Positions 23,751 to 32,905 of a DNA stretch of 64,000 bases are shown in pieces (within the stretch, counting starts at the first letter, position 1; each line of letters begins with the position of its first letter). A model generated the notes under the pieces. The model made no database searches, had not been told where the DNA came from, and saw only the letters and a list, made by a program, of their open reading frames with translations. This DNA is from Diaporthe sp. PMI_573 (taxonomy: Eukaryota; Ascomycota; Sordariomycetes; Diaporthales; Diaporthaceae). The translations under genes and the position numbers were made by a program. The stretch covers positions 1 to 64,000 of the forward strand of contig JAJTUP010000023.1 of the NCBI GenBank assembly GCA_021399435.1. Direction: 5' to 3'.

Positions 23751-24668
23751 CTTGACTGAGGGTTGGATATGGGTGTTTGTGGCAAACAGTCTTTGAGGTT
23801 CAGTTCAGTGGTTTGTATTTGTGGGTGAGTCGGTTGGTTGAAGTATCAAGGCTGCAATGTTCAAAGCAGACCTTAAATAGAAGGGACTGAAAACAAAAGT
23901 CACCGAGGGAATTCACTTACCGAATAACTGCCCTATTCACAGCACCTCTTCACAACACCCCACTCACTGCACCGTCTCCCACTTACCGCAGTGGTTACGA
24001 CTGAGAGAGGCATGAACCATCTCGGTACCTGACATGCGCCTCTGGATGACTTTCGGAATATATCGGGTTTTACTTTGGTCAATTCCTGCGACCTCCCGCT
24101 ATTTAGGCAGTACGCATATCCGCCGGGCACTCTGCGCAGATCTCCAACGGCAGCATAACTGCACAGTGCTAATTGATTCTCGCACATGAGAGAAGATTAG
24201 CATGGCCCCTGCACTAATCAAAGAGAAGCTACCAATTTTTTTTTATCTTTTTTTGTTGTGGTGGTTGAGGATTTTCTCGGATGGATGGCGGGTTGCCAGG
24301 TCACTGCGTGGCGGCAGACTCGCCTGTATTGCGACACACCACGTCATAGGCATGAGAGTGCAAGTCGCAGAGATCCGAACCCCCTCCACCTGGGGGACTA
24401 TTCAGTAGAGCGCTATCTTGGAGGAAGAGTCTTTACATTAGAATGGACTTGAACTCATGATAGACGAACCAGAAAACTAGATGGTGTAGTATTCCTAGCT
24501 CTTGTTAGCCCGGGAACTGTGTGGCTTTTTAATTTGATGGTTATTTATGCGTGGACGGCCGCGGCGCCGCGGCGATAGAAGACCACGCAGCGAGCGCACG
24601 GACTACTGTAGAGCACTACGTATGAAGGAACGGACTGGTTGCTAATTTCACTCCTGGACTTAAGTCTT

Positions 24669-24756
24669 CACATACATTATTACAGTAATATAGCCACAGC
24701 AAAAAAAAAAAAAGGATTGCGAAAGATCATGATAGAGCCCCTGTGGCTTAATTACC
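24669..24756 (+). repeat. Dispersed repeat, copy A
   Basis: The first 20 bases match exactly the first 20 bases of 29860-29940. The last 24 bases (ending GCTTAATTACC) also match that copy apart from a couple of changes. The middle is diverged and contains a poly-A run. No coding capacity. The origin (MITE, SINE or LTR fragment) cannot be decided here. Confidence 0.65.
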
Positions 24757-24787
24757 TCCTGTCTGATTGGTCTATGGGAAGTTGGTC

Positions 24788-24928
24788 CGCAGAAGATCAC
24801 GAGGCTGTTCTATAGAAGGCTATTCTATAGGAGACTGTCTTACAGTAGGCTGTACTGTGGGGGGTTTGTTCTATAGGACGTTGTTTTCTACGAGGTTATT
24901 ATATAGGAGGCTATCCTATAGGAAGTTC
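24788..24928 (+). repeat. Degenerate 15-bp tandem repeat, short block
   Basis: About nine imperfect copies of a unit close to GAGGCTATTCTATAG. It is the reverse complement of the unit forming the longer array at 32368-32905. Confidence 0.75.
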
Positions 24929-26153
24929 GGTAGTGAGCACTATAGATGCTGTGGCCGCGTAGCGGACACCCGAGCAAAGCTCGTGTGTTACATATTCCCA
25001 TCGGTGTTCCTTGTCCTATAACCACGATCCGACTCTCGCAGTCTGCCGCGCTGTGGTGGGAAAGCCATCTGCTCAGCTCGTGTCACATTTCCTCGCTCCC
25101 AAAGTCACCATCCACGACGGAGTTCTCTGCCGACAGGTACGACACTCTTTCAGGGTGCATGTTCCCGGCTGTAAACAAATCCTTCAGCTCCAGAGTGCAA
25201 AGCGCCGAACTAGGCAGCAACATCTTGAAAACAACGGGCATTTTTACATTTTCCACACATTTCTTCCGGCATTCGGCCACCACTTTGAGATCCAGAAACC
25301 ACACTATTCTCTCAAAATGAGTGACAGAGTCTACAATGCAATATACATACGTGCCAGTGCGAAATAGTAGCTTCTGACAGCATACTGTTTGACATAGATT
25401 GGAAAGTCGCTGTTAAAAGCTTTGCATAGCGAAACGCACTGTACCTTTCTGAAAAAAAGAAATACATTGACCCTTGTCCTTATCGGACACTCATTGTCTT
25501 ACGGCTTAATAGAGGAACTAAAAGAATACAAATAGTCCATCCGGTGAGTAAGCTCCTAAATAGATTGCCATCCAAAAACGCTTTCGCTTTAGCAGTGCCA
25601 GGAATTGGGCCTAAAGTGCCTGAAAGCTGTGGAACAGGCACTATCTTTGCGGACTAATCTGAGAAAAGGAGGCAGACTATGCAATTGTGGTCCTTTGGAA
25701 ATCCGTCGTGTCCTCACCTCTGCACAACTTCTCCGCGAGCAAAGTGACGAGTACAGCTTTCTTGCTATCGATTAGCGCATCATGTTGAGTAAACCAGAGG
25801 CTATTTTCAGCCGGAGATCTCGATCGCATGAGATGCATCTGATGTTGAAGTAGATGCGACTCTTGTGTTTATTTTGCACGAGTTTCGTGTTGGTCCAATC
25901 CAGTTGATTGTTCTGTGGACATGGCTCTGTTATCGGTTTGACGGACGACCGAGGGCCAACGCACTTTTGGCCCCAACGTCCCAAGTCGCACCTAAGAAGG
26001 GATTAGCTTTCTATTCAAAGGAGGAAATACTGAAAGACACATCGTAAACCTACCGTGTCTTTGCTTTTGGAGGTTGTAAGCTAGAACCTGAGTTTCCATC
26101 TCTTCAGAGATCCTACCTGCCTCGCCTGCATTGGACTAGCATAAAGCAATAGC

Positions 26154-28067
26154 CTAGCCAGTGAGGATGCTGTACCATTTGTTCTTAGACGTTCTTGATT
26201 GTTCCGTATCTGCGTCCGATAGTAATGACCCATTGATGCCTGTCTCCGCAGGCCTGGCGGCGAGCAGTGTTCTCTTGGTCAAACTATTGATATGGCTTCG
26301 GATGACGTAACCCGGCATCCAATTCAAGTCATCCGTTGTCAACTCCCCTCTCTCTTGATGTGTGCCCGTATGGGCCCATATCTGAGTAAAAGTCATGCGA
26401 AGCTCGCCGATATGCGCTCGGCAATAATTCATGGGGCAGTAGTAAAATGGCTTGGTGTGTCGTCGAAGATGATATGCAAGGCGAAATGCGGTATTGTAGG
26501 ATTTGTCGCAATACAGACAAAAATATTTGGCTCCCTTTTGGCAGTCTAGGATTTTTGATTCCATATTCTCTTGTAGCGGAGGGAAAGGAGTGTGCGGGAA
26601 AACAAATTCCTCGCAGATCCTCCGAGTGCTTTGCAAATTTTGGGGTTGACAGATAGAAAAAACTTCAGGAATGACAAATCCCATCATTCTATGACTCAAG
26701 ATGAAAGTCAATTTCCTACTGAGAGAAGTAGGTTGAGAAAGAACACCATGGTATCTCGGTATGTAACGACCAATGTCAAATTCGACGTCAGACGTTGTCC
26801 ATGGACGATTACAACGCTGAGACTCCAGAACCAGGTTCGTAAAATTGATGAAAGGCTCGGGAAAGGCAGGGTGTAATTCTGGGCTATCACACGGGGCCAC
26901 AACATCTGCATGGAAGGGCTCTACATCTGTTAGAGCAACAGCAGAAACTGTGTTGCCATTGAAGGTGAGGTCAGTATCCGTAGGAGTTTCTGGTAGACTT
27001 CCGCTTTGATGTTCATCCGCAGCCTCGTCGTCCAAGTCAACGCTGTCGCTGCTCTCTCGGTTCGTGTATATATTGACTTCATTGGCGTAGTCAGGGTTCT
27101 CTCTGTTCGCATCGATGAGTTCGGCAATTGATTCGATGGGAAGTCCAGTCAAGCTCGCCGCTAGGTTTTGCCCCGCTAGAGAGGGAGTTGCACCTGAGTG
27201 AACGGCCATAAAAAAATCCCGGAGGATCTCGTCATCTCCGTTGCGCCCATTTCGGGCAATAAAGCCGCGTGGATCTTCGAATGCATGTCCAAGCTCGAGT
27301 TTTGCTTTTTTGCGGCGGTAAGTGAACCAGCTCATGACCTCTGTCTTTGAGCAAGATAAGCTCTGCAGCAGATCTCTGTATTCCTCCGGGCTCTGCCAAA
27401 GGCGACCTTCATGTTCTTGGACCCAGACCTCAAGAGCAGCCCGGTACCCAGAGCCTTTGGCCGTCCGCTTTCGCTTTCGATATGTACTGTCCGGACCGTT
27501 GTGTGGCTGATTAGCTGTGAACTTGCGTTGCTCTCTCTGTAGGAATTTGGAGATTTGAGATGAACTAAGGCCTGTCTTTTGTCGCAAAGCCTCTAACTCA
27601 TCATCTGAGGGATCGAGATGCTGGTCGTTCGACGAAAACCACTCTTGGATGATACATGCCTGGTCAGGAAGGATACCTTCGGTCTTCGTCTCGCCAAATT
27701 CGTAGCGTAGGGATTTGATTCGTTTCCTGACCCACTCCTCACTGCAGCCCAGTTCCATGGCAATCGATTTCCTTTCCTGCTTCGTGGGGTTTCGAAAATC
27801 ATTGGAACGTAGCCATTTGAGGAGGCTCTCCATCTCCTGCTGATACATGACGGCGAGGATGTGTAGAGCTAAATGCGAACTTACGCTGCGCTGTTTCCAT
27901 CTGGAGCTGTGAATGACAAAATGTATCTCTGGAATGAAAGCTTTTGCGTAACCTCGTGGGTGTTTGTGGCTGCTGACCGTCAAATTGTAAGATAACGCTC
28001 TGTCGCGCATTGGAGTCCTTACCTGATAATATATTAAGTCAGCTCTTCGGTCCCGATGAACATTCAT
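26154..28067 (-). CDS. Putative regulator with three homeodomain-like helix-turn-helix repeats and a C2H2 finger
   Basis: A 637-aa reading frame if it starts at 28067. The conserved part begins near the internal Met codons at 27848 or 27833, so the first 73-78 residues are doubtful; a possible intron (GTAAGT...TATCAG) lies just upstream of 27846. Three consecutive helical units resemble diverged TALE/KN homeodomains: one around WLRSNDFRNPTKQER, a second around WFSSNDQHLDPSDDE, a third ending in MSWFTYRRKKAK with the WF and basic helix-3 signature. A Lys/Arg stretch (YRKRKRTAKG) may be a nuclear signal. Near the C-terminus lies a C2H2 finger with core FCLYCDKSYNTAFRLAYH, followed by a partial second Cys/His unit. 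Target genes are unknown. It sits between viperin and the nucleotide kinase, divergent from the latter. Confidence 0.7.
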   Translation of the reverse strand: MNVHRDRRADLIYYQVRTPMRDRALSYNLTVSSHKHPRGYAKAFIPEIHFVIHSSRWKQRSVSSHLALHILAVMYQQEMESLLKWLRSNDFRNPTKQERKSIAMELGCSEEWVRKRIKSLRYEFGETKTEGILPDQACIIQEWFSSNDQHLDPSDDELEALRQKTGLSSSQISKFLQREQRKFTANQPHNGPDSTYRKRKRTAKGSGYRAALEVWVQEHEGRLWQSPEEYRDLLQSLSCSKTEVMSWFTYRRKKAKLELGHAFEDPRGFIARNGRNGDDEILRDFFMAVHSGATPSLAGQNLAASLTGLPIESIAELIDANRENPDYANEVNIYTNRESSDSVDLDDEAADEHQSGSLPETPTDTDLTFNGNTVSAVALTDVEPFHADVVAPCDSPELHPAFPEPFINFTNLVLESQRCNRPWTTSDVEFDIGRYIPRYHGVLSQPTSLSRKLTFILSHRMMGFVIPEVFSICQPQNLQSTRRICEEFVFPHTPFPPLQENMESKILDCQKGAKYFCLYCDKSYNTAFRLAYHLRRHTKPFYYCPMNYCRAHIGELRMTFTQIWAHTGTHQERGELTTDDLNWMPGYVIRSHINSLTKRTLLAARPAETGINGSLLSDADTEQSRTSKNKWYSILTG

Positions 28068-28666
28068 GCCGGCCTGGATGGTATTCCCCCATCATTTCAG
28101 GGACGTAAGTTAATATTCCACAATTCGAATGAGCAAAATACCTAGAATGCTGCAGAACGTCTCTTGATCTCGAATTATCAAGTTTCATCGCCATGCGAAA
28201 GAAAAAAATAGCTGAAAGAAGAACACAGGCCTTTGTCTGTCGCCCATTTCAAAGGATACTACCTCCAGGCTACTGGCTGACGTATAAAATGTCCCAGGCA
28301 CCCTGTTCTGTATCATGCTGTTACGCCACTGATAATGGGTTCTGGAGAAGAACAGACTTGGTAGAGTTATGCTGTTTAGAGTGAACCTCTCTGTGATCCA
28401 CCAAGGCACGGCACAAAAACTTCCTTGCAAAGAAAACGAGATCCCTTTCACTGGACTTGAGACCCTCAGGCAACGATCAATTACATGTGTGAACGCCTCC
28501 ATTCACTGCCGCTTCTGCCGCTAGTGCAGACGGCCTCAGACTGCCGTACTTGACCTTTTCTAGCTTGAGAGCAAGGCAGGCTGCGCCTCCTCTTGTTCCC
28601 ATACTTTAGCCTCGAATGCGTCTCATTCCTGGCCCCACACAAACAGTACACACTGCAGTAACCGTC
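28068..28666. promoter_or_regulatory. Divergent spacer between putative regulator and NMP kinase
   Basis: About 600 bases separate the two divergent starts and should contain both promoters. No specific operator can be supported. Confidence 0.4.
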
Positions 28667-29541
28667 ATGGATACCTCTACCCTGACCTCGCCGAAGAGGC
28701 GGAAATTCGCAGTGATATTCGTTCTCGGTCAGGCCGTGCCTGTTGGAAGACGTTGAACCCTGCTGACCATCTTCATAGGAGCACCTGGTTCGGGGAAAGG
28801 CACGATCTGTTCTTTCCTGGCCTGCAAGTACAGTCTACTACACTTCTCTGTGGGAGACAATCTGCGCACCTGGATGCAGGCAAACGGCGGGACACCCCTC
28901 GCGGCCCGCATCCGGGACAAGCTCGACCACCAAGGGTTCCTCACGTCTGCGGAACTGAACCCGATCCTGGGCCTCGCCATTGAAGACGCAATCCAACAAG
29001 ATGGACTCAAAGGAATCCTGATCGACGGCTTTCCAAGATGCCAGGAGCAGCTCGACTCGTGGGCGAATTGGCCCTTTCAAGAACGGCTTCGTTTGGTATG
29101 TTGAGACGGCCTGTAAAAAATCTTTGTGGACCCAAAAGACTGACTCGATTCAACTCAGGAGGGCAGCACCAAGCCCGATGTCGTCCTATCGCTCAACGTA
29201 ACAAGAGAGAATGCGAAGACGAGGTATCTCTCCCGGGCCCGTGATCACAACGACAGCGCTGTGAAGTTTGAGAGGCGGTATTCCGAGTACCTGGAGGATG
29301 GACAGCCTATCGAGCAACATTATCAGGAGGCCGCGCTCCTGATTCAAGTTAGTCCTGCTGCTTCCTGCTGCTTGCCTCCGCGCTCGTGAATGCGATCCTT
29401 GAAATCACTAACAAACTTCAGATCGATAATAATGGCCCAAAAGAGGACAGTCTTGACAAGGTTGAGAAAGCCCTGGGAGAGTCCAGTTTGTGGGACGGTG
29501 TGGTTGCACGTCAGGAGACAGAGTCGTCTTTCATACTATGA
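28667..29541 (+). CDS. Nucleoside monophosphate kinase (UMP/CMP-kinase-like)
   Basis: Enzymes of this fold transfer the ATP gamma-phosphate to UMP, CMP or AMP. Exons are 28667-28727, 28779-29095, 29159-29347 and 29422-29541, giving 228 aa with an intact frame. The P-loop GAPGSGKGT is at residues 21-29, split by intron 1 at its first Gly. The NMP-binding part reads HFSVGDNLR. The second substrate loop is ILIDGFPRCQEQL, the usual DGFPR. The LID region carries Arg/Asp residues in SRARDHNDSAVKFERR and ends in the family-typical IEQHYQ segment. The LID is short, as in UMP/CMP kinases and short adenylate kinases, so the base preference is not certain. Its closeness to a viperin gene suggests supply of CTP/UTP or handling of modified nucleotides; this is inference. 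Confidence 0.85.
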
Positions 29542-31097
29542 CGCAATCCTGATAGAGAGATCAACCATTGTGGAATAGTCACAGGCACCATACCACCACA
29601 GGGGAGGGATGTCCACGCAATGAGAACTTTTATGGAAGATATGGGTCTGAGGTGTACTTTTCCCATCCAGGTAGCAGTAGATAAGCCGCTGTCATGCATG
29701 TGATGTAGTTCCGGGGGCGGTATCCCGACTCGGCTGTTGTGGGAAGCTGGTTGGTTACCGCAAACACGGTATTAACACTAGACAGAACCTTGGAATCCAG
29801 TGATCCCTTAGACTTCACCAGGTTGTGTGTTGGAAAATTCTTTTGAGCGTATTCTCAATCACATACATTATTACAGTAACACCGCCACATGTTTAAAAGT
29901 CGCAGCCCGTCACTGCAGAGCCCGCTGTAGCTTAATTACCAAATTTCTGGAGGCAAAGGAAAGTTCAACAGATGCTGTCCTTAATATAGGGCAACCTAAC
30001 TGGACTTGTGAGACTACGTCCGCATGGCTGAGAGAATAAGATGAAACGTGGAAGTATGTTGACTTTTGTAAGTGTTGCCTGGTTGAAGACAGGGAGACAG
30101 GAAGTTTTCGCAGGGGGGGGCTGCAGTAAAGTTGAAGCTGTCCAAAAGCAGCGTTTAGGCTGATAAGCTTGTCAATGAGGGACCTGCCTATCGCACATGC
30201 ATCCCTTTACACAAGGGTGATTCAACTGGCATTTGCATTATGATACCTGCACTAATAGAAGGCTCTAAGTTGGAACTTCGTCGCGATTCCGTGCCGTAGT
30301 TACATGTGTACAAACCAAGGCAGCTGCACCTGCCCCTGCGCACGATAGAGTGGCTGGTGTAATGTTTATCAGTGACCCGTCTTAAAACAAGGACTAAGGA
30401 GTCATCCATTAGAGCGAGCGTTTGGATATAAAACCCACACACGCAATTAAAGAGAGCGCAGGTGAGAGCTGCGCCGCATCGTCGACCGATTCTGATCATT
30501 GCGGCCTGCGTTGTCCTCGGGTTTCTAAGGAGTGTTGTCGACCCGCTGCTCATGCTCTGGCTCACGGTTGGTCTGGTCAAGCTCGTGTGAAGAGCTGCGG
30601 TCATCATTGGGCTGACGCTGCAAGGGCGTGCGTTGTCGTCGTGGTTGGCCTTGTCGTTGCGTGGCTGGACGTCCCGCCCAGCGAGGTCCATATCAGACCT
30701 TCTCACGAGAAGTTCAAAGGTATATACAATGGCCTCAATCTTATCAATCTCTGCGTTCTCTTATTTCCTGGAACATTCGGCACATGACCACATTGTCCCT
30801 TCCCCAGACTACAATTCACGCACCAGCCACTTTTCCAACCAAGAAATCTAGGCGTTTAAATCTACATACTAAGGTGCTTACCCTTTAATAGTCTTAAAAC
30901 CAGGAGACAAAATATATTCCTATAAAACTATAAAGGCCAATTATACATTTCCTTGAAAATAAGAAAAAGAAAAGTTTTTCGCTAAAAAGCTAAGCGCGAA
31001 TTTACCTGACCGCGAATATATCTACAAAAGCTAACCGCGAATTTAATTTAAATGGAAGAGAAAAAAGTTCTCATGCAAAAGATCAAAAGTTATCAAG
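29542..31097. other. Gene-poor spacer
   Basis: Contains the kinase 3' UTR and dispersed repeat copy B. A G-run lies at about 30112-30120. No convincing gene was seen, and the AT content rises sharply after about 30850. Confidence 0.5.
29860..29940 (+). repeat. Dispersed repeat, copy B
   Basis: Diverged partner of 24669-24756 in the same orientation: identical over the first 20 bases and nearly so over the last 24. The copies lie on either side of the putative regulator and NMP kinase genes. Confidence 0.65.
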
Positions 31098-31184
31098 TCT
31101 CCGGAGCGTGATTTGAACACGCGACCTGTGGATGGCTAATACAACAATTACAGTCCATCGCTCTGCCAACTGAGCTATCCAGAG
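31098..31184 (-). tRNA. tRNA-Tyr (GUA) with intron
   Basis: Read on the minus strand, the 7-bp acceptor stem CTCTGGA pairs with TCCGGAG (one G-U), followed by discriminator A. The A box TAGCTCAGTTGG and T-loop TTCAAAT are canonical. The anticodon loop CTGTAA is followed by a 14-base intron (TTGTTGTATTAGCC), leaving a 73-base mature body. The C1:G72 pair and A73 are eukaryotic tyrosine identity elements, and tRNA-Tyr introns are usual in fungi. The only irregularity is an A27/C43 mismatch at the top of the anticodon stem. Confidence 0.92.
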
Positions 31185-31239
31185 TATATAGCTTGATCGC
31201 TTCGTGGAAGAAAGAACGAGCTGTGGAATTATATTTACA

Positions 31240-31625
31240 AAACAGCGAAAACTAGTAAAAAGTAGATTTAGGCCTAGAATATTTAATATAAGAAACTATT
31301 ATAAATAAAAATATTATTCTATAGAGAAAGCTTATATATTATTAGACTTAAAAAATATTATTTAAATTATTAATTAATTAAAAACTAATTAATTAGATAA
31401 CTAATTAAATAATTTAAAATTATATTAAAATATTTAAAATAAAAAAAGAATTATAAGTATAATTAAAGCTTTTATAAATACTAATTAATTAAATTTTTAA
31501 CTTTAAATATTAGAATATTTAAATATATATTAGGTCTTAAAAAGAGACTTATAATAATTATTAATCTAAAATATTATTTAGGTTTATAAAACTTAATTAA
31601 TATCTTCTTTATCTAAGTAAGAAAA
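31240..31625. repeat. Extremely AT-rich island, RIP-like
   Basis: Nearly 400 bases consist almost wholly of A and T with very frequent TA dinucleotides and ATTAATTA-type runs. The composition fits a repeat destroyed by repeat-induced point mutation. No coding remnant or terminal repeat is left. It lies directly upstream of the tRNA gene. Sequence from 31626 to 32367 regains normal composition, and nothing was recognised in it. Confidence 0.55.
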
Positions 31626-32367
31626 GGGAGGAGAGGGAAGGATTACTATAATTATTAGCCACAAGTGTCAGGGCCGTGGGCTGAATGCACGCCAGGCCCA
31701 GTCACTCGACTGGACCCACGTATTCGCTTATCTTATCAGCCCAATGGCCTCCAATATCCCAGCGACACCATTTCGCAGCTCTGCTGCCCTTTTCTTTTTT
31801 TTAGTTAGGTAACTATAGCTGTAAATCAACAATTCCTCGAAATCGGTTTGTGCCTTTGCCAATTCGAAGCGAGGACCGTCTCAACAAGGTCTTAAAAGCC
31901 AAGGGCCCCATTATCGCTATAGGTCGTCTGCATAAAAGGTCTAATTAGTGCTGCTACTCACCACTGCCAGTCACACCTACACAGTACTTATGTAGCCCGG
32001 TTTGCCTAAAATAATAGGCAAGCGAGATATCATCTCTGTCTAACTTACCTCTGTTTTACTCCAAGATTATTATAATCACGTCAAAGCATATATCGGCACG
32101 TATAACGTGCATTTCTACTATGTAGCAAGCCCTGGGATGTCTAACAGTATGCCTTAATTAAAGTAGAGATCCTTATATTAGGGTGCATGGCGGCTTCTAA
32201 AATTAGTGGTCTATTTAAGATAAACACGGGCTCCATAGAATTGTTTAATAAAAAGAGAGTCAACTTACCATTACATTTAAATGCAGTACAAGCTCTGCTC
32301 AGGTGCCGCTACACAGCCATAGTATAAATGTATACCTAGGTACTTACCTAATGAACTACACAAGTAA

Positions 32368-32905
32368 CTGCTCAACCTCCTACAGAATAATCTTCCATGT
32401 GACAAGCTCCTATAGGACAACCTCCTAATAAGAGATCCTCCCATAAAACAACCTCCTATAGAACAACCTCCCATAGGACAACCTCCCATAGGATAACCTC
32501 CCATAGGATAACCTCCCATAGGATAACCTCCCATAAGACAACCTCCTAACAAGAGATCCTCTCATAGAACATCCTTCTATAGAATAACCTCCTTTGGCAC
32601 AACCTCCCATAAGATAACCTCTTATAAGACACCCTCCTATAAGACACTCTCCTTTAGGACATCCTCCTATGGAACGACCTCCTATAGAACAACCTCCCAT
32701 AGGATAACCTCCTATAGGACAACCTCCTAACAGGACAACCTCCTATAGAACAACCTCCTATAGAACAACCTCCTATAGGATAAACTCCTGTAGTATAACT
32801 ACTTGTAGAACAGCCTCCTTTAGAACACCTTCTAATAGAATACCTTCCTATAGACTAACTTCCCATAGAATACTCTCTGATAGAATACTCTCCTGTAGAA
32901 AATTT
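32368..32905 (-). repeat. 15-bp minisatellite, about 36 copies
   Basis: An imperfect tandem array with a plus-strand unit close to CCTCCTATAGGACAA (variants CCTCCCATAGGATAA and others). Because 15 is a multiple of three, the minus strand reads as pentapeptide-like repeats (LSYGR or MGGYP). Stops break every frame and no ATG-led gene spans the array, so I call it a minisatellite and not a gene. The same unit occurs in reverse orientation at 24788-24928. Confidence 0.85.

Larger units (their letters stand above)
23751..26153. other. Gene-poor spacer upstream of viperin
   Basis: This 2.4-kb stretch contains the viperin promoter and the two repeats listed below. Its short open frames have no recognisable family features. 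A poly-A run of 13 lies near 24701-24713. Confidence 0.55.

Noticed and set aside
24420..24500. Possible tRNA on the minus strand (TTCAAGT-like T loop)
   Set aside because: The T stem does not pair and there is no acceptor stem or proper A box at the right distance.
28667..29541. NMP kinase as a broken pseudogene
   Set aside because: Apparent stops lie inside three short introns with good splice signals; the four exons join in frame to a complete kinase.
32277..32700. Pentapeptide-repeat-like proteins on the minus strand
   Set aside because: Two overlapping frames, stops between them and no ATG-led gene; explained by a 15-bp minisatellite.
32368..32905. CRISPR-like array
   Set aside because: Repeats are contiguous 15-base units with no spacers, in a fungal nuclear context.
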